This document shows, piece after piece, positions 44,145 to 52,970 of a DNA stretch of 64,000 nt. Made by a program: the position numbers and the translations under genes. How positions within the stretch are numbered: the first letter of the stretch is position 1; the number at the start of each line of letters is the position of its first letter. The notes beneath the pieces are model-generated. The model did not search any database, was not told where the DNA came from, and saw nothing but the letters and a program-made list of their open reading frames with translations. Source of the DNA: CBDEVH01 sp965243565 (GTDB lineage: Bacteria; Pseudomonadota; Gammaproteobacteria; Tethybacterales; Persebacteraceae); contig OZ251571.1 of assembly GCA_965243565.1 (NCBI GenBank), positions 248,001 to 312,000 on the forward strand, in the 5' to 3' direction.

Positions 44145-45527
44145 TTATTTGGCAACGATGGCTAGCGCTTTTAGTATAGATAACGCTTGATCGTATTGGT
44201 TGTCTTTTTTGTTAATGAAAGCAGGACGGTCACTACGAAAGTTTTCGATGGCTTCTTTATCTTCTGCTTTGTCTTGATTCTCGAGGTGACCGTCAATATC
44301 GCTTTCTCTAATCGAAAACGTGGTTTTTTCGGCGACGTCTGTGTCTTTGGTTGTGTTGAGTTTAACCGGGACATCTGGAACAATACCAGTGGCTTGAATA
44401 CTGGCACCTGAAGGTGTGTAATAACGGGCTGTGGTAAGACGCAATGCTGTTTTGCCACCCGACGTACGCAAAGCCGAAACGCTTTGCACCGATGCTTTGC
44501 CATAGGTACGTTCACCGATAATAACACCACGTTTGGTATCTTGTATGGCACCGGCGACGATTTCGGAGGCAGAGGCAGAGCCTTGGTTAACCAAAACGAC
44601 CAAAGGTACTGTTTCGAGTGTATCAATATTTTGTAGTTCGGTGAGAGGCGATGTTTTATTGTGGCTGTAGTCGGTTTTAGAATAAAATATTTTTTCTGCT
44701 TGGTGATGCCCTTTGTCGCTTACAATGCGTTGTCCAGCAGGTATGAATGTGGCTGCGACATCGATTCCTGCAAACAAAAAACCACCCGGGTTGTTGCGTA
44801 AATCAAGAATAATGCCTTTGAGTGGCTTGTTGTTTTCAGCGTAGAGACTATTTAGATTTTCTACGAGGTTATTGACGGTTTTGTCTTGAAATCGACTGAT
44901 GCGTAAATAGGCGTAGTCGTCTTTTAACAAAGTGGATACCACCGATGGAGAGGTTATTTTTTCGCGTATTAAATCAACTTTTCTGGTTTTTTTTGTAATA
45001 CTAGAGAAGACCTCTATGCTTATTAGTGCACCTACTTTGCCACGCATTTTGCTTACTGCTGCGTCAATTTCCATGTTTTGGGTGGAGATACCGTCTATTT
45101 TTAAAATTAAATCACCGCTTTTTAGGTTGGCACGGTGAGCAGGGGTGTCAAAAATGGGAGATATTACTTCTATCCAACCATCTTTAATGCCAACATAAAT
45201 GCCCAAACCACCAAATTTTTCGCCCGTTAATCCTTTTTGAAAAGAGTTTAATTCTTTTTCGGATAGATATCTGGAATGAGGGTCCAAAGATGAAACCATG
45301 CCAGCAATGGCTTTTTCAATAAGGAGTTCGGCTGAAATGTCTTCAACGTATTGGGTGCGAATCCGAGTAAAGACTTCGGAAAATTCTTGCATTTTTTGAA
45401 TAGGAAGTTTGCCAATGACTTCGTTGGCATGAGCATCAGTGATTTGGCTGGAGCCGAATTGTTGACTTGTAATAGAACCAAAAGCAAAGGCGGCTACTAT
45501 AAGTCCTATAAGAACAGGTTTTTTCAT
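44145..45527 (-). CDS. ctpA: Carboxyl-terminal processing peptidase (S41A)
   Basis: 460 residues: signal/anchor sequence (VLIGLIVAAFAFGSITS), PDZ domain (GGLGIYVGIKDGWIEVISPIFD) and S41 protease core with catalytic Ser in VNQGSASASEIVAGAIQD and Lys in GERTYGKASVQ. Such periplasmic proteases trim or degrade proteins and often control peptidoglycan hydrolases. The C-terminal ~60 residues are polar and charged. Two small cytochromes c lie 19 bases upstream on the same strand. Confidence 0.95.
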   Translation of the reverse strand: MKKPVLIGLIVAAFAFGSITSQQFGSSQITDAHANEVIGKLPIQKMQEFSEVFTRIRTQYVEDISAELLIEKAIAGMVSSLDPHSRYLSEKELNSFQKGLTGEKFGGLGIYVGIKDGWIEVISPIFDTPAHRANLKSGDLILKIDGISTQNMEIDAAVSKMRGKVGALISIEVFSSITKKTRKVDLIREKITSPSVVSTLLKDDYAYLRISRFQDKTVNNLVENLNSLYAENNKPLKGIILDLRNNPGGFLFAGIDVAATFIPAGQRIVSDKGHHQAEKIFYSKTDYSHNKTSPLTELQNIDTLETVPLVVLVNQGSASASEIVAGAIQDTKRGVIIGERTYGKASVQSVSALRTSGGKTALRLTTARYYTPSGASIQATGIVPDVPVKLNTTKDTDVAEKTTFSIRESDIDGHLENQDKAEDKEAIENFRSDRPAFINKKDNQYDQALSILKALAIVAK

Positions 45528-45546
45528 GATTTAAATCTCAATAAAA

Positions 45547-45858
45547 TTATTGTAAGTCCCCTTTTTGTGACGAAAAATAAGCAGCAAGGTCGGCTAAGTC
45601 GTCAATGGTTAAATCTTTTAGCTGGGCGGACATAATGGGATTATTACGCTTGCCATTTTGGTATTCTTTAAGTGTTTTAAAAAGGTATTTTTCATGTTGC
45701 CCCGCTAACTTAGGGTAGTTGGCTATGGGTTTGTTGCCAGCAACACCGTGGCATTGGGTGCATGCTTTGGTGAGGGTTTCGCCCGTACTGGCGTCTGCCG
45801 CCCATGTGCTAATGCTGCCGGTGCTAAGTAAAAGAAATAGTGTGATTAGATGTTTCAT
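45547..45858 (-). CDS. Small periplasmic cytochrome c (class I)
   Basis: 103 residues with signal peptide (LITLFLLLSTGSISTWA) and one haem site CTQCHG; the distal Met may be in NPIMSAQLKDLT. It resembles single-domain c5/c553-type carriers, half of a cytochrome c4. It overlaps the next cytochrome gene by four bases, so the two are made together. Confidence 0.9.
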   Translation of the reverse strand: MKHLITLFLLLSTGSISTWAADASTGETLTKACTQCHGVAGNKPIANYPKLAGQHEKYLFKTLKEYQNGKRNNPIMSAQLKDLTIDDLADLAAYFSSQKGDLQ

Positions 45859-46175
45859 TTTTTACTGTTTGCGTAAAATTCAGCGAGTTGTTTGATTTCG
45901 TCATCCGTTAAAGTAGCAGCAATACCGTTCATAGAAGGGTGGTATCTTTCATTCGCACGATAGGCTTTGAGTGCGTACTCAATATAAGAAGCACTTTGAC
46001 CAATGATTCTTGGTATGGGAAATACCTCAGGATAGACCGAACGTAAACCATCAATATTGTGGCAACCTATACACTGATTGGATTTGGCTGCAGCGGACGA
46101 ACCTGCTTGTTGTGCATAAACTGGCGCAAGCAAAAGAAAGGATAAAATTAAAATGATAAAATGATGTTTATTCAT
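45855..46175 (-). CDS. Small periplasmic cytochrome c (class I), tandem partner
   Basis: 106 residues, signal peptide (FIILILSFLLLAPVYA), one haem site CIGCHN, and a Met-containing segment HPSMNGIAATLTDDE. Together the pair looks like a cytochrome c4 split into two single-haem proteins. Redox partner not visible here. Confidence 0.9.
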   Translation of the reverse strand: MNKHHFIILILSFLLLAPVYAQQAGSSAAAKSNQCIGCHNIDGLRSVYPEVFPIPRIIGQSASYIEYALKAYRANERYHPSMNGIAATLTDDEIKQLAEFYANSKK

Positions 46176-46300
46176 AAAATACGCTCCGAATTATAGCACC
46201 GTTTAGCGACTGTTTTGCCTTATTTAAACAGTCGTATAATAACGCTTTACGATGAATAGTTGGATTATAAACATAATAGAATAATTACTATAATAAAAAA

Positions 46301-47338
46301 ATGAAAAGAATAAAAATTGGCTTGTTTTTACTGATAACCCTAGCCGTATTGGGGGAGGGTGCATGGCTGGTTTATCAACAACGGCTGATTAACCACGAAA
46401 AACATCTGCAACATTTGCTGGTAATGCCATTAACAAAAACCCATACGGTTGAAATTATGCGAGGTGCTTCTGTACAAACGATAGCTCATCTGGTTACTCA
46501 AAAAGATTTTCCCATTGATAGTCGAGATTTTATTCGTTTGGTTAAACGGCAAAAAATTGATACGTCTTTAAAAGCAGGGCATTATCGATTCGATAAAGGT
46601 AAGACGGTATATCAGGTGCTGGATGCAATAGCAAATGGTAAAACAGAAGTTAAAAAAATTACCATTATTGAGGGTATGCGTTTTTCTGATATTCGTCAAC
46701 AATTAGAGAATGATTCGCGGTTGGTATCGCGATTAAACGAATTTAGCAATGATGCTTTGCGCAAAGAATTGGCAGTGCAATACCCAAGTTTAGAAGGACT
46801 AATACTACCAGAAACCTATTACTTTACGCCGGGTGATACCGACTTGTCGATAATCCGTCGTGCTCATAAGCGTATGCAAACGACAATTAATAGACTATGG
46901 CAAACACAAGAGTCTCCGGCTGTTATTAATAGCCCGTATGAGGCTATTATTCTTGCATCTATTGTTGAAAAAGAAACAGGAAAGGCAGAAGAAAGACCAC
47001 TAATAGCCCGTGTTTTTATTAATCGATTGCAAAAAGGAATGCGCTTACAGGCCGACCCTACCGTTATTTATGGTTTGCAAGAGCGTTTTCAGGGTAACCT
47101 CACAAAAAAGCATTTACGAGAAGATACCACGTACAATACCTATGTGCATAAAGGTCTAACGCCAACGCCCATTGCTTTGCCTAGCAAAGAAGCCCTTGAA
47201 GCGGTGTTTTCCCCTGCCGATAATAATAAGTATATCTACTTTGTTGCAACGGGCGATGGTGGGCACTATTTTTCTAAAACACTAAGAGAGCATAATAACG
47301 CGGTTAATCGTTATCAACGCCGAAGAAAAAGCCAATGA
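46301..47338 (+). CDS. mltG: Endolytic murein transglycosylase
   Basis: 345 residues: one N-terminal membrane helix (IGLFLLITLAVLGEGAWLV), LysM-like part, and the YceG domain with catalytic Glu in ILASIVEKETGKAEERPLIA and the motif RLQADPTVIYGL. It cuts nascent glycan strands at the inner membrane. Stop overlaps tmk by four bases. pabC, often upstream, is absent. Confidence 0.95.
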   Translation: MKRIKIGLFLLITLAVLGEGAWLVYQQRLINHEKHLQHLLVMPLTKTHTVEIMRGASVQTIAHLVTQKDFPIDSRDFIRLVKRQKIDTSLKAGHYRFDKGKTVYQVLDAIANGKTEVKKITIIEGMRFSDIRQQLENDSRLVSRLNEFSNDALRKELAVQYPSLEGLILPETYYFTPGDTDLSIIRRAHKRMQTTINRLWQTQESPAVINSPYEAIILASIVEKETGKAEERPLIARVFINRLQKGMRLQADPTVIYGLQERFQGNLTKKHLREDTTYNTYVHKGLTPTPIALPSKEALEAVFSPADNNKYIYFVATGDGGHYFSKTLREHNNAVNRYQRRRKSQ

Positions 47339-47970
47339 AAAAAGGCCGATTCATTACTTTTGAAGGAATGGATGGTGCGGGCAAAAGCACGCAAGTTAGC
47401 CATTTTAATAAGTGGCTTCAAGAAAAAAATATTAATACCCATGTGGTGCGTGAGCCGGGTGGCACACCATTTGGTGAGGAGGTTCGGCAGTTGCTGTTAT
47501 CATCATCAGGGTTGGATGCCAAAACAGAAACGCTATTGTTGTTTGCATCACGATGTGAATTACTAAAACAACAGATTCTCCCATTGATTAATCAAGGAAT
47601 ATGGGTTATATCAGACAGATTTACCGATTCAACTTTTGCTTATCAGGGAGGGGGCAGACAACTGTCGGATGATTTTATTCAAGCACTTGCCAATATCATC
47701 CATGCGGATTTAAACCCAGATTTAACTTTTTATATTGATTCTTTACCAGCGTTATCAGCAGGGCGTTCTAATGAAACGTTTGAATCTGAGAGCAGTGTTT
47801 TTTTTGAACGCGTACAACAACGGTATTATGGCTTGTGTGACCAATACCCCAATCGCATTCAAAAAATTAATGGCTTTGATGGACAAGTGCAATATTCGGT
47901 TAATTTTATTCAAACAAAAATACAAGCAATTACCACTGCAAAATTTGGTACGGATTTAATGGATGAGTAA
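47335..47970 (+). CDS. tmk: Thymidylate kinase
   Basis: 211 residues; P-loop FEGMDGAGKST, DR motif VISDRFTDSTFAYQGGGR. It phosphorylates dTMP to dTDP. Overlaps mltG by four and holB by eight bases, in the conserved mltG-tmk-holB order. Confidence 0.96.
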   Translation: MKKGRFITFEGMDGAGKSTQVSHFNKWLQEKNINTHVVREPGGTPFGEEVRQLLLSSSGLDAKTETLLLFASRCELLKQQILPLINQGIWVISDRFTDSTFAYQGGGRQLSDDFIQALANIIHADLNPDLTFYIDSLPALSAGRSNETFESESSVFFERVQQRYYGLCDQYPNRIQKINGFDGQVQYSVNFIQTKIQAITTAKFGTDLMDE

Positions 47971-48835
47971 TGTTTTTCCGTGGTATCAACCGTTGGTTGA
48001 AACGATCGAACTATCCGCAGCAACATTGTTGCTTGGCGAAGTAGGGGCTGGTGTCAATGAATTGGCGTTAGCGTTAGCACTTCGCTTGATTAACGCTAAG
48101 GCAAGCAATCTCCTAGTCGAGCCTGATATTTTTTTGATTGAGCCTGATAATGAAAAAATAAAGGTAGACTCGATTCGAGAGGCGACAGAATTTTTAACGT
48201 TAGCGGCGATTAAAAGAGAAAAAAAAGTACTGGTGATTTTACAAGCGGATTGTATGAATCTTGCAGCCGCAAATGCTTTGTTAAAGCCGCTTGAAGAACC
48301 GGGCATTAATAAACATATTCTTTTGTCCATGCGTAGTCCGCGACTATTACCGCCACCAATTGTTAGTCGGTGTCATATTGTGTATGCTCCAATACCAAGC
48401 GTATCTCGTATTAAAGATTTTTTTAATGATTGTGATGATGCTCATCTTGCTTTTTGTGCGAATCAACCCTTATTATTGCAAGCGTTTCCTGCGGATTGGC
48501 CGACACAATTGGCAGCGGTTTTTGTGCAAGGAAAAAAACTAAAAGTGAACAAGGCGGTTTCTTTTTTTAACGATAAAAAATATCCCGTTAACGGGTGGTT
48601 TGATGGATTGCAAAAATGGGTGAGTGATGTTATTCGTGTGAGTAGTCATGGCAAGGCAGTTTTTTTTCCACAGTGTCAAGAGGATTTACATCGTTTAAGT
48701 GCTGATAAAAAACAACAATGGCTAAATTTTTATGCCCATTTATTGTTACGAAAACAATGGATAAATCATCCATTAAACAAAGAACTATTTATAAGAGAGA
48801 TTTTGTATGACTATCGACAATTGTGCAGTTATTGA
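47963..48835 (+). CDS. holB: DNA polymerase III subunit delta'
   Basis: 290 residues. Visible clamp-loader features: KVDSIREATEFLTL, KVLVILQADCMNLAAANALLKPLEEPG and SPRLLPPPIVSRCHIV (SRC motif). The P-loop region is degenerate, as usual for delta'. It holds the clamp loader ring together. It overlaps tatD by 29 bases. Confidence 0.9.
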   Translation: MSNVFPWYQPLVETIELSAATLLLGEVGAGVNELALALALRLINAKASNLLVEPDIFLIEPDNEKIKVDSIREATEFLTLAAIKREKKVLVILQADCMNLAAANALLKPLEEPGINKHILLSMRSPRLLPPPIVSRCHIVYAPIPSVSRIKDFFNDCDDAHLAFCANQPLLLQAFPADWPTQLAAVFVQGKKLKVNKAVSFFNDKKYPVNGWFDGLQKWVSDVIRVSSHGKAVFFPQCQEDLHRLSADKKQQWLNFYAHLLLRKQWINHPLNKELFIREILYDYRQLCSY

Positions 48836-49592
48836 TTCCCATTGCCATCCTCATTTTCCTCAGTTGGTTATGGAAGAGGTTTTACAAACAATGGACAGTA
48901 ACAATGTACGAGCGGCTTTGGCAGTTGCCACATGTAGGCAAGAACGAGCGCAAGTATTGGAATTGATTAATCAGTATCCCGGTAGGTTTTATGCGGCATG
49001 CGGCATTCATCCTTGTGTCGATGAAGATATTGATATTGAATGTCTGCAAAAGTGGTGTGAGGATGATAAAATTATTGCTGTCGGAGAGACAGGACTTGAT
49101 TACTTTCACCAAGATATTGAAAAAAAAAGACAAATTGAACGTTTTATTATGCATATTGAGGTGGCAAAGAGTCTCAAAAAACCATTGATTATTCATATGC
49201 GGGATTCTTTTGATGATGTGATGGACTTATTGTATGCCCACAAAGCCAATGAGTGCTTGGGGGTTATGCATTGTTTTACGGGTGAGGTTGCACAGGTTAA
49301 ACGCATATTGGATTTGGGGTTTTATATTTCTTTTTCTGGGATTATTAGCTTTAAAAAAGCAATTGCACTACAAGAAGTAGCGGCTTATGTACCAAATGAT
49401 AAGTATTTAATCGAAACTGATTCGCCTTATCTGGCACCAGTACCTTTTCGGGGTAAAACCAATACGCCTGGCTATGTACGCCACGTAGCAAATGCGGTCG
49501 CCATTGCTAGGGGTTGCACTGTTAACACAGTGGCTGATGAAACAAGTAAGAATTTTTATCGTTTATTTGGGAATGCGATAAAAATTATTTAG
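48807..49592 (+). CDS. tatD: TatD-family metal-dependent hydrolase/DNase
   Basis: 261 residues of the amidohydrolase fold: DSHCHPHF metal site, AVGETGLDYFHQD, IHMRDSFDD, GVMHCFTGEV and the final ETDSPYLAPVPFRGKTNTPGYV. Family members act as 3'-5' nucleases and possibly D-Tyr-tRNA-like repair enzymes. The usual pilZ gene between holB and tatD is missing. It ends 7 bases from the convergent phosphodiesterase gene. Confidence 0.93.
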   Translation: MTIDNCAVIDSHCHPHFPQLVMEEVLQTMDSNNVRAALAVATCRQERAQVLELINQYPGRFYAACGIHPCVDEDIDIECLQKWCEDDKIIAVGETGLDYFHQDIEKKRQIERFIMHIEVAKSLKKPLIIHMRDSFDDVMDLLYAHKANECLGVMHCFTGEVAQVKRILDLGFYISFSGIISFKKAIALQEVAAYVPNDKYLIETDSPYLAPVPFRGKTNTPGYVRHVANAVAIARGCTVNTVADETSKNFYRLFGNAIKII

Positions 49593-49599
49593 ATAAAAT

Positions 49600-50367
49600 T
49601 TATAATACTATGGTTTGATCTATTTCAAGTGGGGAAATATGTTCTCCTAAAAACCGCATCTCCTCAATGATGTTATCCATGTATCTTGGTTTAATATGGC
49701 AATAATATAACCGAATGTCTTTTGGAAGGTTAGTGTCCAGTAACTCTTTAAAACTTCTAGGTGTCAGATGGTAAGATGCTTTGGCAATTGCTTCAAGCGA
49801 ATTGGGAAAAGAGACTTCCATTACCATTTGCTTTAAATTGTCTAAATTATTAATATAGTCCCATGTTTCGGGTTCAGCATCAATAATGTCAGCAATAAAT
49901 ACAAAGTTTTCGTGTTCGCCGTGCAAACACAGCCCGATGGTAGGGACTTGATGAATGACAGGCAATGGCGTGAAAGTCGCTGCTTTGATATTGAATGTTT
50001 CAAATGGTTTAATAATGTTAAATTTTAATATAGGGGTGTCATAGACATAGATTTTTTCAAAATCAGGCCAGACAAGGTCATTGAACATGTAGGCGCGCAA
50101 TGTTTCTGCTGTTTCTTCTAGACAATGAACCGTAACGGATGCGTTGGTGGAATTGCCTACTTTAAAATCTAAAAGAAAAGGCAACATTGCCGTATGGTCT
50201 AAATGGCAATGTGACAGTATCACATCGGTAATATTGGGTAAGGTTTCGTTTGAAATATTTAATAAGCCAGTACCGCAGTCAAATAATATGTGATTATTAA
50301 TTAATGATGACATTGAGTATGAGTTTTTTAAAGCCCCACCGCTATTCCCTAATATTTTTAATTTCAT
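49600..50367 (-). CDS. Class II 3',5'-cyclic-nucleotide phosphodiesterase (metallo-beta-lactamase fold)
   Basis: 255 residues. The metal site H53-C-H55-L-D57-H58 follows a glycine-rich start (KILGNSGGA) and FDCGTGLLNIS. The segments LRAYMFNDLVWPDF, MVMEVSFPN, ASYHLTPRSFKELL and YYCHIKPRYMDNI match the bacterial cyclic-nucleotide phosphodiesterase group rather than RNase Z or glyoxalase II. It would hydrolyse cAMP (or cGMP) to the 5'-nucleotide in the cytoplasm. It follows the cyclase gene by nine bases with its own AGGAG, so both enzymes come from one mRNA. Confidence 0.85.
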   Translation of the reverse strand: MKLKILGNSGGALKNSYSMSSLINNHILFDCGTGLLNISNETLPNITDVILSHCHLDHTAMLPFLLDFKVGNSTNASVTVHCLEETAETLRAYMFNDLVWPDFEKIYVYDTPILKFNIIKPFETFNIKAATFTPLPVIHQVPTIGLCLHGEHENFVFIADIIDAEPETWDYINNLDNLKQMVMEVSFPNSLEAIAKASYHLTPRSFKELLDTNLPKDIRLYYCHIKPRYMDNIIEEMRFLGEHISPLEIDQTIVL

Positions 50368-50376
50368 TGCATTCTC

Positions 50377-52731
50377 CTATTTTTCTTTATAGTTTGTTAT
50401 TCCATCATCCCAGTCTTCAATAGAGGGTGGGTTTTTATCGAAGTTATCGATTTTTTCTTTATATACGTGTGCGACTTTATCAGTTGGATATTTAGTAAGA
50501 TATTCTTCAATTTTTATCTTGGCATTGTGAAAACTCCTTATCTGGTAGAGCGATCGAATGGTTTCAAAATGTGATATTTGCTTTAGTTCCTCGGGACTCA
50601 ACAGGACTGTGCGCCCCCATGGTTCGTAAATAGATAATGATTGTGATCGACCTTTGACGCGAATAACATCAACCATTCTAAAAGTTATTTCTTCGCCACA
50701 TTGTTCAAAGGTTTCTTGAGTTACAAGAATTGGACAGTGATAGATTTTGGTCATCCCTTCAAGACGAGAAGAAAGATTAACTGTGTCCCCCATGGCGGTA
50801 TAAGCCATTCGTAGGGCGGATCCCATATTGCCAACACTGGCTTTTCCTGTTGCAATACCAATGCCTAGATTTATTTCACTAAAACGTTTTTGTTCGTCAT
50901 TCACATTGTCAAAAAAACCCTCTTTAACCAACGCATCTGATAGTTTTTTAATTTGTTTTTGCATATCAAATGCGGCTAAGACTGAATTTTTGGCATGGTT
51001 ATTGTCTTCTAATGGAGCGTTCCAAAAAGCCATAACAGCGTCACCAATGTATTTGTCAACAGTACCATGGTGGCTATGGATGACCTCAGATAAAGCCGTT
51101 AACATCCTATTCATAAACACGGTGAGGTCTTTTGGTGAAAGATTTTCAGAAATGGAAGTAAAGTTTCTGACATCTGAAAATAGGATTGATAAATCACGTT
51201 CTTCACCCTCCATATTAATGGCATTGCCAGAAGCAGCCAGCCTTTTTGCTAACTCTGTTGGTACATATTGCCCAAAGGTAGATTGCAGGCGACGACTACT
51301 TTTAAGTTCGAAGAAAAAGCCAGTCACAGAGTTAAATATAAATAGAAAAGAAAATGTAATGATTATCGGCGTTAAAGACCAAACTTCATTTTTTTCTTCC
51401 CATGCAGTTAATACGAAATTTGAATGCCATGCCAATATCGCTAGCAGGAGGATAAATGAATAAATAGGACTTACAAACACAAAAAAGATGGATAGAAACA
51501 ATACACCTGCAATGAGAGCGATTGATTCATACAGTTGCGCATGATGCGGTCGATAGAGATTATTATTTTCTAATATATTGGCTAATTGTGTGGCAATAAT
51601 TTCACCGCGAGGCAGGGCAGGATTGACCGGCGTTGTGTGTAGGTCGCGACGAGATGAATCCGACGAACTAACGATGATGAATTTATTTTGTAAATCTTCT
51701 TTTTTAGTTATTTTATCAAGTACGTCGGTGAATGGTACATAATGAAATACAGCTTCTTTGGAAGCATCAAAATCAACACTTCTTCCACCTACACCTCTAA
51801 ATTTAATATAAGAGCTTCCGTCTGCATTTAAGGCAATATGATGTCTGCCAATTGTTACGCCTTTTATTGTTCGATTCTCAATTTTGGCCACGACAGAAAT
51901 TTTGTTTTGAGCGGCGTATTGGATGTTTCTATTGGATTTCGATGCATATAACATTGCCAATGGCAACGACATATAATATTGACCAGAATGGCGAAGAAAA
52001 ACAGGCGTGCGGCGTATAGATCCGTCTTCGTCGCTGCTTAAATTATTGTGTCCTGATAAATATTGTGTGGATTTAATAAAATTATTGACATTACCAGTGT
52101 AGCCACGATTGAAATTCCATTTTTTTGTTATTTTTCTTGCTGTTTTATCTGATACTGTGGTGTTATCATGTTTAGTATCGGTAAATGCAACGCTATAGGG
52201 CAAAGAACCACCACCTCGCCCAGCAGTGTCATCAAAAGAAAAACCTAAAACGATTAATCGGTTTTTCAGTGATTTTGTAAAAATTTCATCGTAATCACTG
52301 TTATCGCGGAATTGCTCTAGCTGAGAAAATAAATATTTTTCTGATTGGTAGTCTGGAATGCCATCTTCAAGGAATTGCTTATTGAGTTGATCAACGGTCT
52401 CAATGTATAGATTTTTTAGTGGTGTAAAGGGGGCAACGTAGCCAACAACTTTTACTTTGTAATAATCAAATAAACGATCGTTTAGTAGAGCAACATATTC
52501 ACGAAACTTCAAATCATCACTGCCACCGATTCTTAAAAGCGTTTCACGATCGATGTCAACAATGATGATATCTTTACTTATTTTTGTTTCGCTGATATTG
52601 CGACTAAGTCGCCAATCATAGCTTTCTCTTTCAAGGATTTTAACAATACTTATATGGCCATTTTCGTACTCTAGTGTGGTGAAGCAGAGTAATACTGCAA
52701 TTAATAAAGTAGTGACTAATCGTAGTTTCAT
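50377..52731 (-). CDS. CHASE2-domain adenylate (guanylate) cyclase, class III, membrane-bound
   Basis: 784 residues: an N-terminal signal anchor (KLRLVTTLLIAVLLCFTTL), a periplasmic CHASE2 sensor domain (from ERESYDWRL and DIIIVDIDRETL to about residue 390), three close membrane helices (about 395-480), and a class III cyclase domain. The two metal Asp residues are D520 (LFSDVRNFT) and D564 (DKYIGDAVMAFW); AYTAMGDTVNLSSRLEG holds the catalytic Asn/Arg region. The Lys in DKYIGD favours ATP as substrate. A short C-terminal tail of ~90 residues follows. It should sense a periplasmic signal and make cAMP. The start has no Shine-Dalgarno sequence and a promoter almost touches it. Confidence 0.93.
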   Translation of the reverse strand: MKLRLVTTLLIAVLLCFTTLEYENGHISIVKILERESYDWRLSRNISETKISKDIIIVDIDRETLLRIGGSDDLKFREYVALLNDRLFDYYKVKVVGYVAPFTPLKNLYIETVDQLNKQFLEDGIPDYQSEKYLFSQLEQFRDNSDYDEIFTKSLKNRLIVLGFSFDDTAGRGGGSLPYSVAFTDTKHDNTTVSDKTARKITKKWNFNRGYTGNVNNFIKSTQYLSGHNNLSSDEDGSIRRTPVFLRHSGQYYMSLPLAMLYASKSNRNIQYAAQNKISVVAKIENRTIKGVTIGRHHIALNADGSSYIKFRGVGGRSVDFDASKEAVFHYVPFTDVLDKITKKEDLQNKFIIVSSSDSSRRDLHTTPVNPALPRGEIIATQLANILENNNLYRPHHAQLYESIALIAGVLFLSIFFVFVSPIYSFILLLAILAWHSNFVLTAWEEKNEVWSLTPIIITFSFLFIFNSVTGFFFELKSSRRLQSTFGQYVPTELAKRLAASGNAINMEGEERDLSILFSDVRNFTSISENLSPKDLTVFMNRMLTALSEVIHSHHGTVDKYIGDAVMAFWNAPLEDNNHAKNSVLAAFDMQKQIKKLSDALVKEGFFDNVNDEQKRFSEINLGIGIATGKASVGNMGSALRMAYTAMGDTVNLSSRLEGMTKIYHCPILVTQETFEQCGEEITFRMVDVIRVKGRSQSLSIYEPWGRTVLLSPEELKQISHFETIRSLYQIRSFHNAKIKIEEYLTKYPTDKVAHVYKEKIDNFDKNPPSIEDWDDGITNYKEK

Positions 52732-52739
52732 GTAGATGT

Positions 52740-52767
52740 ATTATACTATGTAAGATAAACCTTACAA
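52740..52767 (-). promoter_or_regulatory. Promoter of the cyclase-phosphodiesterase operon
   Basis: On the minus strand -35 TTGTAA (52762-52767), 16-base spacer, -10 TATAAT (52740-52745). Transcription would begin about two bases before the cyclase ATG at 52731, giving a nearly leaderless mRNA. Confidence 0.55.
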
Positions 52768-52804
52768 TAATAAATTTAAATGTAGTTAAAAAGGGTCTTT
52801 TGTG

Positions 52805-52810
52805 TATAAT
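52805..52810 (+). promoter_or_regulatory. -10 box of the 5S rRNA gene
   Basis: A perfect TATAAT nine bases before the 5' end of the 5S RNA. The -35 is poor (TAGTTA at 52783-52788, 16 bases away). The spacing implies that transcription starts at or within about two bases of the mature 5S end. Confidence 0.5.
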
Positions 52811-52818
52811 TCACCTCA

Positions 52819-52930
52819 CTGGCGGTCATAGAGGTGGGGAACCACACCTTCACATCCCGAACAGGAACGTGAAACCCATCTTCGCCGATGGTAGTGCGGT
52901 TTTGACCGCGCAAGAGTAGGGCGTCGCCAG
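52819..52930 (+). rRNA. rrf: 5S ribosomal RNA, solitary copy
   Basis: CTGGCGGTCATAGAGGTGGG, then CATCCCGAACAGGAACGTGAAA, CGCCGATGGTAGTG and CAAGAGTAGGGCGTCGCCAG are the standard 5S landmarks, with the ends CTGGCG/CGCCAG forming helix I; one or two more bases may belong at each side. No 16S, 23S or tRNA is within the window near it. The gene has its own -10 box, and helix I is followed by TAT7, so the RNA's own terminal stem could act as terminator. Confidence 0.94.
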
Positions 52931-52970
52931 TATTTTTTTATTTATTATAGAGTGTGGATAGTTTAAAACT

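Noticed and set aside
49600..50367. RNase Z or glyoxalase II for the metallo-beta-lactamase-fold gene
   Set aside because: The segments around LRAYMFNDLVWPDF and MEVSFPN, and the cyclase next door, fit cyclic-nucleotide phosphodiesterase better.
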